Below are positions 16,907 through 25,889 of a DNA stretch of 64,000 bases, piece by piece. Positions within the stretch are counted from its first letter, which is position 1; each line of letters begins with the position of its first letter. This stretch comes from Polyangium sp. 6x1 (GTDB lineage Bacteria > Myxococcota_A > Polyangia > Polyangiales > Polyangiaceae). The translations under genes were made by a program, and so were the position numbers. The DNA lies in the NCBI RefSeq assembly GCF_029946515.1, contig NZ_JARZHH010000002.1, positions 310,001 to 374,000 of the forward strand. Reading direction: 5' to 3'. A model generated the notes under the pieces. It was given only the letters and a program-made list of their open reading frames with translations, searched no databases and was not told where the DNA came from.

Positions 16907-18382
16907 TCAGGGCCGGATCGTCGCACCGACGGTGAACGAGGGCTTCGAGAAGGCGCCGACGTTCGCGCCCTTCAGCGCAGCCTTGACGCACCCGCTCTGC
17001 CCGTTGCTCGCGGCCCAGCCCGTCACGCTGACGTTCGTCACGGTGCCGCTCGACGAGAACGTGATCTGCGCGCGAGACACGTCGTCTGCGCCCGCGACGC
17101 ACGCCTTCGCGCCCGGCATCACCGCGCCGATGGCGCTCGCGACCGAGCCCTGCGACGGCTGCTCCGGGATCGTCTGGTTGCCGCCTTTGTTGCCGCCCGC
17201 CGCGGGGACCATCTCGCCGGTCCCGTCGTTCTTCTCGGCCGAACCACCGACGGCCTGCGCCATCGCGCCCGCGAGATCACCCGGCTTCGCGCCGATCGTC
17301 GGGGCCGGACCGGTCGGGCCCGTGGGCGTCGGCGCCGCGGTGCCCGCAGGAGGCGTGGCTGCGGCGACCTTCGGATCCGCCGCTCCGCCGCCCGTCGGCT
17401 GCGCGGGCTTCTGCGTGTCTGCCGAGGGCTCCGTCGGGAGCGAGTCCAGCGACAAACCCGTCGACGCCGGCGGCGGCGCCTCGGCAATCTTCTGCTCGAC
17501 CGGCTTCGGCGCCTCGGCCACGACGGCCGGTTTGTCCTGCCCGACGTTCGCCGTGGTCGTGTTCTCCTTCGGCGACTGACCACGCATCAGGATCACGGCG
17601 CCCGCGGCGATGCCGACGACCGCGACGAGCAGGCCCCACATCGCGCCGCCGCCCTTCTTTTCGGCCTTCTTCTCGCGCGCCTCGGCGAGGTTCTTCACGT
17701 TGCCCGCGGTCGCCGCCGCGACCTTGTCGTCGCCCTCGAACGCGAGGTCGTGCGCCGCGGGCTTGGCCTTCTCCGCCGCCGCGATCTGTTCGGCCGTCGC
17801 CGTCTTGTTGATGAGGTTCAGGTCGACGACGCCCGAGTCTTCCTTGCTGGCCTCCGAGGCCCTCGGGGGCGGCGCAGAGGGAAGCGGCGTGCGCGAGACG
17901 GGCGCGGGCGGCGGCACCTCCGACGGGGGCTTGCTGATCGCTGCCGGCGGGATCGAGCTCGGGCCCGGGATGCTCGGGCGGGACGCACCCGCTTGGCTGG
18001 CCCGCGCGGCGAGCTCCTTCAGCGAAGGACGCTTGGAGGTCGCCGCGCTCGTGGGCATGCTCTCCGGGGGCTTGACCGACGACGACCCGGGGTTCGAATC
18101 CTGCTGAGACATCGTTCTTTCTCCTGAAAGGACAGGCCGCGCGGGGCCCTCCAAAGCAACCAAGCGTTCTGCCTCTCCCCCCTCGGGCGATAGCGAAGGC
18201 GGTGCGAGCAGCGCCGTGAGCGCCGCGTCGTCCGCGCGCGGAGCGGCCTCTGCAGCCGCGACGATCGAAGCCGCTCGCGCCTCCCACGCCGCGTCATCCA
18301 AATGCGGCGCGGGCCAGGAGCCGAGCAGCTCGTCGACCTTGGCACCGAGATCGGTCTTGTCGGTCTTGTCTTGGGGGCTCAT
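16907..18382 (-). CDS. Single-pass membrane protein with AgmX/TonB-like C-terminal domain, coupled to the ECF sigma gene
   Basis: A 491-residue protein. Residues 1–90 are acidic and helical (MSPQDKTDKTDLGAKVDELL...), placed where an anti-sigma domain would be, but with no HxxxCxxC zinc motif. A Pro/Ser-rich linker follows. One membrane helix (MWGLLVAVVGIAAGAVILM) lies at about 246–265, then a long Pro/Ala/Thr-rich periplasmic spacer. The last ~70 residues (ACVAGADDVSRAQITFSSSG through VGAFSKPSFTVG) are of the AgmX/PglI or TonB-like C-terminal type known from myxobacteria. The ATG overlaps the sigma-factor stop by 4 bp (ATGA). Its likely job is to tether or regulate the sigma factor at the membrane; this is inferred from coupling and topology. 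Confidence 0.75.
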   Translation of the reverse strand: MSPQDKTDKTDLGAKVDELLGSWPAPHLDDAAWEARAASIVAAAEAAPRADDAALTALLAPPSLSPEGGEAERLVALEGPARPVLSGERTMSQQDSNPGSSSVKPPESMPTSAATSKRPSLKELAARASQAGASRPSIPGPSSIPPAAISKPPSEVPPPAPVSRTPLPSAPPPRASEASKEDSGVVDLNLINKTATAEQIAAAEKAKPAAHDLAFEGDDKVAAATAGNVKNLAEAREKKAEKKGGGAMWGLLVAVVGIAAGAVILMRGQSPKENTTTANVGQDKPAVVAEAPKPVEQKIAEAPPPASTGLSLDSLPTEPSADTQKPAQPTGGGAADPKVAAATPPAGTAAPTPTGPTGPAPTIGAKPGDLAGAMAQAVGGSAEKNDGTGEMVPAAGGNKGGNQTIPEQPSQGSVASAIGAVMPGAKACVAGADDVSRAQITFSSSGTVTNVSVTGWAASNGQSGCVKAALKGANVGAFSKPSFTVGATIRP

Positions 18383-18966
18383 GCCGCGTCCCCTCCAAAC
18401 CCTTGCTTTTCGAGGTGCTCGCGCAGCTTGCGCCGCGCTTCGTGCACGCGCCAGGCGACCGTGCCCTCGGGACAATCGAGCACCCGCGCGGCCTCTTCAT
18501 GGCCCATGCCGTCGATGCACACGAGGACCAACGTGGTCCGGAGCGTGTCCGACAGCTTGTCGATGCCCTCGCACAGCGCCTTCGTGAGCTGACGCTCCTG
18601 CGCGATCCGCGCCGGATCCGAGCCGTGCGACGAGCGGTGCTCCGCGAGGAGCGGCTCGATGCGCGGGTCGTCCGCGGGCACCGCGTCGCGCTTCGGCTTG
18701 CGAGCGCGGATGGTGTTGAGCGAGAGGTTGACGGCGATCCGGTAGAGCCAGGTGAAAGGCTCGCTTCGGCCGTCGAAGCGGTCGAGCGCCTGGTAGGCGC
18801 GGACGAAGGTCTCTTGCGTCACGTCCTCGGCCTCCGCGCCCGTACGCACGAGGTGGAACGCGAGGCGGAAGATGCGCCGCTGGTAACGCTGCACGAGCGT
18901 CCCGAACGCTTGCGCGTTCCCGGCGCGTGCCTGCTCCACGAGCTCACGATCCGTCGGTTTGCCCAT
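18379..18966 (-). CDS. RNA polymerase ECF sigma factor (RpoE-like)
   Basis: The 195-residue product has sigma region 2 (AFGTLVQRYQRRIFRLAFHL, then DVTQETFVRAYQALDRFDG) and region 4 (LSDTLRTTLVLVCIDGMGHEEAARVLDCPEGTVAWRVHEARRKL). There is no region 3, as expected for group IV sigma factors. It directs RNA polymerase to a dedicated promoter set, probably envelope or stress genes. The stop overlaps the start of the AgmX-type membrane protein by 4 bp. No promoter motif for autoregulation stood out upstream. Confidence 0.9.
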   Translation of the reverse strand: MGKPTDRELVEQARAGNAQAFGTLVQRYQRRIFRLAFHLVRTGAEAEDVTQETFVRAYQALDRFDGRSEPFTWLYRIAVNLSLNTIRARKPKRDAVPADDPRIEPLLAEHRSSHGSDPARIAQERQLTKALCEGIDKLSDTLRTTLVLVCIDGMGHEEAARVLDCPEGTVAWRVHEARRKLREHLEKQGFGGDAA

Positions 18967-19376
18967 CTTGGCTGGCTCGCTGGTGCGTGAAACGAAGGGA
19001 GGGCGCCCTGGGCGGGTCCCGCCACGGTCGGACCACGCACGACTTCCGTGAGTCCGACGAGGAGCGCGAAGGTGTGATGTGCCCGAGGTCCGTGGCCGGG
19101 AGCGAGGGATCGCCGAGAGGAAGGCCCCACGGAAGGGTGCCGTGCCCCCGACGGTCTCCCCGATGAGCGCCCCGAGCCACGTTCAGGCGCGCGAACATAA
19201 CCGAACATGGCCGGTTGGACAAAGCAACGCGCCGTTGCTTGGGACGAGCTTCTCCGGGGCGTGCCTGGATTTTGCTCCCCCAGGCGGGCACGCGTCACGA
19301 ACGGGGGCCCCTCGCCCGGCTCGCGGGCCCTCTCGACCAGGCCGTGATCCAGGCCGCGGGCTGCTATGGTCGGGGC
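18967..19376. other. Intergenic region between divergent sigma-factor and CtpA-like genes
   Basis: These 410 bases hold no convincing gene. A dyad AACCG(8 bases)CGGTT lies at 19199–19216, overlapping the direct repeat CGAACAT-AAC-CGAACAT. It could be an operator for either flanking gene, but nothing more can be said from the sequence. Confidence 0.4.
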
Positions 19377-20714
19377 ATGCGCATGTCCGCTCCCCGATGG
19401 CTCCGGACCGCCGGACTCGTGCTTGCCGCCTTCGCCGGCGGCGCCGTGACGAGCCAGGTCGTACACGCGAGGAACCAGTCGAGTAGCCCCTACGACCCGT
19501 TCGACCAGCTCTCCTGGGTCCTCGTGCTCGTCGAGAACCACTACGTCGATCCAGCGCAGCGAAATAAAATCGTCGAGGGTGCGATCAAGGGGATGGTCGC
19601 CGAGCTCGACCCCCACTCGGCGTACATGACCCCGCAGGAGTACGCGCTCTTCCAGAGCGATACCGAGGGGAAATTCGGCGGCATCGGCGTCGAGGTCGAC
19701 TTCCGCGACGAGCGCGTGACGGTGCTCGCGCCGATGGAAGGCTCGCCCGCCGCGCGCGCCGGCGTGAAGCCAGGCGACGAGATCGTGGCGATCGAGGGCA
19801 AACCCGTGCGCGGCGAGCGGCTCGAGAAGATCATCGGATTGATGCGCGGTCCCGCAGGTTCGCGTGTGCGGCTCACGCTGCGTCGTCAAGGCGTGACGGA
19901 GGCGATCCAGCTCGACCTCGCGCGCGAGGAGATCCGCGTGGCGAGCGTGGTGGGCAAGCGGCTCGACAGCGACATCGCGTACCTGAAGCTGCGGCAATTC
20001 CAGGCCGGGACGCACGACGAGCTTTTGCGCGTGACGGCGAAGCTCCGCGCCGAGAGCTCGCGGCCGCTGCGCGGCGTGCTGCTCGACATGCGCAACAACC
20101 CCGGCGGGCTCGTCGACGAGGCCGAGGCCGTGGCCGACGAGATGCTCGACACGGGCGTCATCTACACGACGCGGCATCGAGGCAAGGTGATCGACGAGGT
20201 GAAGGCGAACGGCGGCGGCGCGCTCGCGAGCTTGCCGATCGTGACGCTCGTGAACGAGTACTCCGCGAGCTCGTCGGAGCTCGTCGCAGGCGCGCTGCAG
20301 GACAACCGGCGCGCGTCGGTGATCGGTTCGTCGACGTTCGGCAAGGGGAGCGTGCAGACGATCTTCGATCTGCCGGGCGGCGCAGGGATGCGGCTGACGA
20401 CGATGCGGTACTACACGCCGAGCGGGCGATCGATCCAGGCGCAAGGGATCCAGCCCGACGTGCGCGTCGAGGCGCACCGCCCGCTGCAACCCGGCGAGGT
20501 GGTGCGCGAGAGCGATCTCGATGGGCATCTGACTGCCGAAGCAGGAGGCGGGACCGGGAATACGAACGTGGCGCGCGGGCCGATCGTGCGAGCGACCGCG
20601 GACGATACGGGGCCTTCGCGCGAGGTGCCGACGGACCCGACGAAGGGCTCCGATTTCGTGCTGGCGACCGGCTACAAGATGCTGATCGAGAGGCTCGGCG
20701 CGGCGCCGCGTTAG
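19377..20714 (+). CDS. S41 carboxyl-terminal processing peptidase (CtpA-like)
   Basis: A 445-residue protease with a signal or anchor segment (residues ~8–30), then a PDZ domain (IGVEVDFRDERVTVLAPM...GVKPGDEIVAIEGKPV) and the S41 catalytic core. The Ser is in NEYSASSSE and the Lys in GSSTFGKGSVQ, with the conserved LDMRNNPGG loop between. It should degrade or trim periplasmic proteins from their C-termini, the PDZ domain choosing substrates. ATG 19377 precedes the hydrophobic segment directly. The C-terminal ~70 residues are polar and not conserved-looking. Its TAG stop overlaps the TAA of the convergent glpB (TTAG), so the genes end on each other. Confidence 0.92.
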   Translation: MRMSAPRWLRTAGLVLAAFAGGAVTSQVVHARNQSSSPYDPFDQLSWVLVLVENHYVDPAQRNKIVEGAIKGMVAELDPHSAYMTPQEYALFQSDTEGKFGGIGVEVDFRDERVTVLAPMEGSPAARAGVKPGDEIVAIEGKPVRGERLEKIIGLMRGPAGSRVRLTLRRQGVTEAIQLDLAREEIRVASVVGKRLDSDIAYLKLRQFQAGTHDELLRVTAKLRAESSRPLRGVLLDMRNNPGGLVDEAEAVADEMLDTGVIYTTRHRGKVIDEVKANGGGALASLPIVTLVNEYSASSSELVAGALQDNRRASVIGSSTFGKGSVQTIFDLPGGAGMRLTTMRYYTPSGRSIQAQGIQPDVRVEAHRPLQPGEVVRESDLDGHLTAEAGGGTGNTNVARGPIVRATADDTGPSREVPTDPTKGSDFVLATGYKMLIERLGAAPR

Positions 20715-21970
20715 GCCGAAAGAGCGGCAGCGCGGCCCGCGCGCAGGCCCGAAGCGACGGCTTCGAGAAGGGTGCGCGGGCGAGCCGCGAGGACGTCGCC
20801 CGCGGCGAAGATGCCGGGCGCGGCGCGGCCGCCGGGCGCGTGGATGCCGACGGCCTCGAGCGTGGAAGGCGCGGCGTCCTTGGGCCACGCGGTCTGGTCG
20901 AGCTCGGGGCCATGCATGGAGGCGACGACGTCGAGCGGCCCGCGGTCGAGCGCGAGCGCGACGGGCGCGTCAAGCGAGAGCGCGAAGGGGACGGCGCCAC
21001 GCGCGGGGAGATCCTCGCCGGCCCCGTGCTCGGGCGGCTCGTAGACGATGCCGCCGCCCACGACGCCACCCATCGCGATCACGGCCGCGTCCGCGGTGAT
21101 CTTGGCGGTGTCACGCGCACGCAGGAGGTGGATTCCATCGCCGTCGCGGTCGAGCGACACGGCGCGATCGACGATGCGCTGCACGCCGAGCGCGTCGAGG
21201 AATTTTTTCTGCGCAGCCTCGAAGCGCAGACCCGCGGCGGATCCCACGCCGACGAGCGCTTCGCCGACGGGAAGACCGGCGAGCGCGGAGAGCTCCTCCG
21301 CGCGGGCCGCGCGCGCACCGAGCCAGGAGCCGAGCAACACGGCGGAGGCGGGTTCGTTCGGGTGAAGCCGCGCGTCGGTGGTGGTCGCTTCGCGCAGGCG
21401 CTCGACGAGCCAGGCGAGCCGCGCCGGATCGTCGTGCCGCGCCGCGAGATCGCCGTCGGAGATGCGCGCCTCGTCCGCGAAGCGCAGGATCGACGCGTCG
21501 ATGGCCTCGAAGCGCAAGCCCGTGCGGCGCGCGAGCGGGTCGTCGGAGAGCGTCGCGGCGATCGCGTCGGCGTCCCAGCCGGCGCGCGGGGCGCGGGGCA
21601 AGAGCACGCGTTTGCCGCGGAGCGCGCCGAGGTCGAGCAGGCCCTTGTCGCGGCCGCGCGCGGGGCGCAGGCGGCCCGCGATCGTCGCGACGAACGGCGG
21701 CGGCGCCCGATCCGGGAGGTCCCAGACGCCGAGCGCGTTCGAGAACGCGGCGACCTCCGGCGGCAGCGTGTGGAGCTCGATGGGGCTGCCGAGCACGCGC
21801 GCCGCGTGCATGCGCTCTTCCCAGGGGACGTCGTCGACGGCGCCTCCGCCGAGCGAGCTCGCGCCCGCGCCGGCCGAGACGAGGACGACGTCGGCACCGC
21901 TTTTTTTCGCGGCGAACGCGGCCGAGAGGCCCGCGATGCCCGCGCCGAGCACGAGGACGCGGCGGCTCAC
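20711..21970 (-). CDS. glpB: Anaerobic-type glycerol-3-phosphate dehydrogenase subunit B
   Basis: A 419-residue flavoprotein-like subunit. The N-terminus has a dinucleotide-binding motif (VLVLGAGIAGLSAAFAAKKSG), and a second FAD contact is present near the C-terminus (GIFAAGDVLAARP). Sequence and gene order fit GlpB, the partner of GlpA. The GTG start overlaps the glpA stop by 4 bp (GTGA). In E. coli, GlpA, GlpB and the iron-sulfur anchor GlpC form a complex that passes electrons from glycerol-3-phosphate to menaquinone; no glpC is present next to these genes. Confidence 0.75.
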   Translation of the reverse strand: MSRRVLVLGAGIAGLSAAFAAKKSGADVVLVSAGAGASSLGGGAVDDVPWEERMHAARVLGSPIELHTLPPEVAAFSNALGVWDLPDRAPPPFVATIAGRLRPARGRDKGLLDLGALRGKRVLLPRAPRAGWDADAIAATLSDDPLARRTGLRFEAIDASILRFADEARISDGDLAARHDDPARLAWLVERLREATTTDARLHPNEPASAVLLGSWLGARAARAEELSALAGLPVGEALVGVGSAAGLRFEAAQKKFLDALGVQRIVDRAVSLDRDGDGIHLLRARDTAKITADAAVIAMGGVVGGGIVYEPPEHGAGEDLPARGAVPFALSLDAPVALALDRGPLDVVASMHGPELDQTAWPKDAAPSTLEAVGIHAPGGRAAPGIFAAGDVLAARPRTLLEAVASGLRAGRAAALSA

Positions 21971-23694
21971 GCGGCCTCGCCTTCGTCGAGATCACGCACG
22001 TCGACGCCGAGCTCGGCGCGAACAGCGGCGATCGCCAGCGCTTCCTGCTGCGCCTGCTCGGGCCCGAGCGCGACGGCGCGTGTCTGCGCCTGGCGCGCGA
22101 GGAAACGTGCCGCTTGCTGGAGGCCCTCGCGCGGCGGGAGGTCGAGCTCCTGTGCGACGATCTGCCCGCACCGCGCGGCGCACCGCATGCCGCCGCACGC
22201 GCCGAGGCCGAGCCGCGTCCTCCGCGCGACATCGGAGACCGAACGCGCCCACTCGGTTCGCACGACGTGCCGTACCTCCGCCTCGATCACCGGCTCGCAT
22301 GCGCAGACGATCGCCGCCTCGCGCGGGCGCTCTTGAACGCGCTCGGCGATGTGGAGCGAGCGCGAGCCGTGACGGAACACGAGACGCCGCGCCGCGACAG
22401 GATCGATCTCCATGCGCGCGGCGAGCTCGATCGCGTCGACGGGTTTGTCGCCGCCGGGAAGCGGGCGCTCGTGCGTGGCGCAGCGCGCGCCGATGTCGAA
22501 GCGCGCCGCGAGGACGTCGGTCATCTCCTCGGCGAAGATGCGATAACTCGCGAGCTTGCCGCCGACCATCGAGTAGACGCCCGGCGCGCCGTGGCCTCCG
22601 TGGTCGATGATCTGGTGCTCACGCGAGAGCCGATCCTCGTGCGGGCCGTAGGCGTAGAGCGTGGGCCGCACGCCGGCGTAGGTGCCGATCGCGCGCGCCG
22701 TGTGGATCTGCGGGAAGACCCGCGCGACGCCTTGCACGAGGTAACGCACCTCCTCGCTCGTCGCGCGGACCTGATCGAGGTCGCCGTAGAAGTCGTCGTC
22801 GGTCGTGCCGACGATCGTCATGTTCTGCCAGGGCGCGACGAAGATCTGCCGATCGTCGATGGTCTGCGCGGCGACCGCGTAGTTCAAGAGGCGCCGGTCG
22901 TAGACGATGTGGATGCCCTTGCCGGGGCGGACGCGCGCGCGCGTCGGCGCGATGCGGCCGAGCGAAGCCGTGATCGGGGCCCACGCGCCCGTCGCGTTGA
23001 TGACCGTGCCCGTGCGCAGCTTGCCCACACCGCCCGTGCGCCGATCGCGGTAGTGCACGGCGACGACCTCGCCCGTGTCCTCGCGCCGCTCGATGCGCTC
23101 GACCGTGCAGCCGACGAGGATGCGCGCGCCGCGCTCGCCCGCGTCGACGGCGTTCGCCGCGCAGAGCCGCGCGCCGTCGATGCCCCACTCGTCGAAGCTG
23201 ATGCCGCCGACGATGTTGCCGCGCAGCCCCGGCTCGAGCTGCTGCATCTCCTCGGCCGTGAGCAGCGCGTGTTTCTTGCCGCGCTTCAGCGGCTGGTAGC
23301 GGTCGTACGCCTCGAAAAAGGCGTCGATGAGGGCGAACATGATCTTCGCGCGGCCCTTGTTCTCGACCGGCATCAAGAACGGGACGCGGTGCAGCATGTG
23401 CGGCGCGATGCGCTGGATGTAGCCCGAGTCGCGGCACGAGGTCGCCGTCACGTTCGGGTCGTTCAGCATGTACCGCGGGCCGCCGTGGATGAGGCCGCTG
23501 TTGTTGCCGCTCGCGCCGAAGGCGAGGTCGTTGCGCTCGAGCAGCGCGACCCGGAGGCCGCGCATCGACGCGTCGCGCGCGACGCCCGTCCCATTCACGC
23601 CGCCGCCGATCACGACGATGTCGACGTCGTGGTCGGATCGTCGAGGTTCTACCTTTCCGGAGCTGTTGACGGGGCGCGGCATGGTGCGCGTCAT
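21967..23694 (-). CDS. glpA: Glycerol-3-phosphate dehydrogenase subunit A with BFD-like iron-sulfur domain
   Basis: The 575-residue product has an N-terminal FAD site (DIVVIGGGVNGTGVARDASM), the substrate region NSGLIHGGPRYML and SMVGGKLASYR, typical of GlpA/GlpD. After residue ~430 a BFD-type [2Fe-2S]-binding domain is visible: CxC in VCACEPV, then GLGACGGMRCAARC. This tail distinguishes GlpA from the aerobic GlpD. It oxidises glycerol-3-phosphate to dihydroxyacetone phosphate. ATG 23694 is used; ATG 23682 is a close alternative. It is first in a two-gene operon with glpB. Confidence 0.85.
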   Translation of the reverse strand: MTRTMPRPVNSSGKVEPRRSDHDVDIVVIGGGVNGTGVARDASMRGLRVALLERNDLAFGASGNNSGLIHGGPRYMLNDPNVTATSCRDSGYIQRIAPHMLHRVPFLMPVENKGRAKIMFALIDAFFEAYDRYQPLKRGKKHALLTAEEMQQLEPGLRGNIVGGISFDEWGIDGARLCAANAVDAGERGARILVGCTVERIERREDTGEVVAVHYRDRRTGGVGKLRTGTVINATGAWAPITASLGRIAPTRARVRPGKGIHIVYDRRLLNYAVAAQTIDDRQIFVAPWQNMTIVGTTDDDFYGDLDQVRATSEEVRYLVQGVARVFPQIHTARAIGTYAGVRPTLYAYGPHEDRLSREHQIIDHGGHGAPGVYSMVGGKLASYRIFAEEMTDVLAARFDIGARCATHERPLPGGDKPVDAIELAARMEIDPVAARRLVFRHGSRSLHIAERVQERPREAAIVCACEPVIEAEVRHVVRTEWARSVSDVARRTRLGLGACGGMRCAARCGQIVAQELDLPPREGLQQAARFLARQAQTRAVALGPEQAQQEALAIAAVRAELGVDVRDLDEGEAA

Positions 23695-23749
23695 AGCACG
23701 CCGCGGCGAGGGTCGCAGAGGCGCGTGCTCGGCTCGGTCGGCCCTGCGA

Positions 23750-24469
23750 CTAGCCCTTGATCCGGATCGCCCAGGTGAGCTTCGCGAGGCTCTTCAGCAC
23801 GTTCGGCACGCGCTTGGCGAGGTTGATCGAGGGGGGACGCTTTTCCTTCACGCGGACGGGGATCTCCTGGATCGACAGGCCCGCGCGGTAGGCGCGGATC
23901 ACGAACTCGCTCGCGAAGACGTCCTTCTCGACGACGCACGCGCGCGCGATCGGCAGGAGCGTGCGCCGCGTGAACGCCTTGAGCCCGTGTGTGTCCGTGC
24001 CCTGGAAGCCGAGCGTCACGCGCAGCAGGCCGTTGTAGAAGATGCTGGCCGCGTGCCGCGCGAGCGGGCGCTCATCCGCCGAGCCGTCGAGGAGTTTCGA
24101 GCCGATCACCATGTCGGCGGAGCCCGTGGCGAGCAGGTCCACCGCGCGCTTGTGAAAGTCGGCGTCGCAGAGGTCGATCTCGTCGCAGATGACGATCTCG
24201 CCGCGCGCCTCCTCGACGATGCCCCGTCGCAAGGCGCCGCCGTAGTTCGGCTCGCCGAACGAGAAGAAGCGGACCTCGGGGTACTTCGCGGCGAGCTCGG
24301 CCGCGATCTCGACCGTGCGGTCGCGCGAGCCATTCTCGGCGAGGACGATCTCGTAGGACCAATCGAAGGGGCGCAGCCGCTCGCGCAGGTCGACGACCGC
24401 GGCGTGGAGGATGGCCTCCTCGTTGTAGACCGGGATGACGATCGATATCCGGGGATCCATCGGGCTCAC
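23750..24469 (-). CDS. Family 2 glycosyltransferase
   Basis: A 239-residue GT-A fold enzyme without transmembrane tail. It has the start [14 protein letters not shown], the nucleotide-sugar region [11 protein letters not shown] and the metal-binding position in [12 protein letters not shown], which replaces the usual DADLQ-like motif. It resembles dolichyl-phosphate-mannose-synthase-type GT2 enzymes, which transfer a sugar from a nucleotide donor to a lipid carrier or glycan. The GTG start overlaps the stop of the upstream flavoprotein by 4 bp (GTGA); ATG 24460 is possible. Context with a UDP-galactopyranose-mutase-like gene suggests surface-glycan synthesis. Confidence 0.82.
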   Translation of the reverse strand: MSPMDPRISIVIPVYNEEAILHAAVVDLRERLRPFDWSYEIVLAENGSRDRTVEIAAELAAKYPEVRFFSFGEPNYGGALRRGIVEEARGEIVICDEIDLCDADFHKRAVDLLATGSADMVIGSKLLDGSADERPLARHAASIFYNGLLRVTLGFQGTDTHGLKAFTRRTLLPIARACVVEKDVFASEFVIRAYRAGLSIQEIPVRVKEKRPPSINLAKRVPNVLKSLAKLTWAIRIKG

Positions 24470-25794
24470 GGCTCCTTCGCCGCCCCTTCGCCGAGAGAGG
24501 AGATCGCCTTCGACGCGGCGTCACGGCCGAACCGCAGGGCGTCCTCCATCGACGAGTAATTCCATCCGCCGTAGCGGCCCGCGGTCACGATGCCGTTCCG
24601 TTCGAGGAACGGCAAGACGACCTCGAGCGACTCGAAATACGCGTGGTCGAAGATCACGTACGCATGGTCGATGCGGCGCACCCGCGCGAAGCGGATCTGC
24701 CTCGGCGAATCGATGAGCCGCATCTCGGTGAGGCCGTCGGCGACGCGGGGCAAGAGCGCCTGGAGGTCGGGCTCGCCGCGATCCGCGAGCTCCACGTAGA
24801 GGCTCGCCTTGCCGGGCGGGGCCATCGCGTCGGAAAAATTCGAGTAACAGCCGACCCGGTAAAACGGATATTTTTCCTCGGGTACGTACACCCAGTGGAG
24901 CGGCTCTCCGCAAGGGCCGTCGAGCGCGACGTCGAGGTAATAAAGGTGCGTGCAGCGCAGGCGTCGCGCCGCTTCCACGACGCTCGCCGGTGCGCCCGCG
25001 AGGCGCTCGACGAGCACGGGCAAGGGCGCCGTGGAGACGAGCACGTCGTACGGGACGGTCTCGTCCTCGAAATGGAGCTCGCGCGCGGCGAAATCGATCG
25101 AGGCGGGCGCGCGGCCGAGCTCGATCCGCGCAGGCAGGCTCTTCGCCATGCCCTCCGCGAGCTTGCCGATGCCGAGCCGCGGATAGACGAATCGGGCATT
25201 GTAGCCGAGCTCCCGGTCGTTCAGCCCCACCGCGCCCGCGAGCACGTCCTCGAGCCTGGGCAGAGGTACGAACCGGGAGCACCACGCGGCCGTGATCTCC
25301 CGCGGAGAGACGCCCCAGAGCCGCGTGTTGTAGGGGATCATGAAATGCTTGCTGATCCCCTCGCCGAAATGCTGGAGGCAAAACTCCTCGAAGTTCGCGG
25401 GCGCCGGTTTGTCGGGGTTATGGTACGCCCGGACGAACCCGTGCAGGCACTCGTAGGCGACCTCGGGCGGCAGGCCAAAGGTGTTCGCCTGGAAGGGGTA
25501 GCGGGTGTAGGTGCCGTGCGACCAGATGCGTGAGCGGCGCTCGACCTCGACCCAGTCGTCGCCGATCCAGCCGAGCGCGAGCGCGCGAAGATCCGGGTCG
25601 CGCAGGTGCAGGAGGTGGCCCGTCCGATCGAAGCGGTAGCCCTCGTCCTCCAGCGTGATCGCATGCCCGCCCGGACGGCCGAGGCGCTCGAAGATGCGAT
25701 GCGACGCGCCCGCGCGGCCGAGGTGGAACGACGCCGACATGCCAGTCAGGCCAGCGCCCAGGATCGCGACGGGGGTGCGGGGAGAACGAATCAT
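24466..25794 (-). CDS. FAD-dependent amine-oxidase/UDP-galactopyranose-mutase-like protein
   Basis: The 442-residue flavoprotein starts with the Rossmann motif [21 protein letters not shown] and a GGH loop (GRPGGHAIT). The central part ([11 protein letters not shown], then [19 protein letters not shown]) is like UDP-galactopyranose mutases and relatives that rearrange or oxidise sugars in glycan pathways. The C-terminus has the FAD contact [14 protein letters not shown]. Exact substrate is unknown; protoporphyrinogen-oxidase-like relatives share the fold. It is translationally coupled to the glycosyltransferase downstream, so the pair likely act in one surface-polysaccharide step. Confidence 0.75.
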   Translation of the reverse strand: MIRSPRTPVAILGAGLTGMSASFHLGRAGASHRIFERLGRPGGHAITLEDEGYRFDRTGHLLHLRDPDLRALALGWIGDDWVEVERRSRIWSHGTYTRYPFQANTFGLPPEVAYECLHGFVRAYHNPDKPAPANFEEFCLQHFGEGISKHFMIPYNTRLWGVSPREITAAWCSRFVPLPRLEDVLAGAVGLNDRELGYNARFVYPRLGIGKLAEGMAKSLPARIELGRAPASIDFAARELHFEDETVPYDVLVSTAPLPVLVERLAGAPASVVEAARRLRCTHLYYLDVALDGPCGEPLHWVYVPEEKYPFYRVGCYSNFSDAMAPPGKASLYVELADRGEPDLQALLPRVADGLTEMRLIDSPRQIRFARVRRIDHAYVIFDHAYFESLEVVLPFLERNGIVTAGRYGGWNYSSMEDALRFGRDAASKAISSLGEGAAKEP

Positions 25795-25889
25795 CCGGTC
25801 GAGTCGGGAATCCCTGCGGCCGAGGCGCAGGGAGCGCCGGACTCTAGCAGGCCTTCGCCAGGCCGGGAGAGGCGTTCCGCACGATCCGG

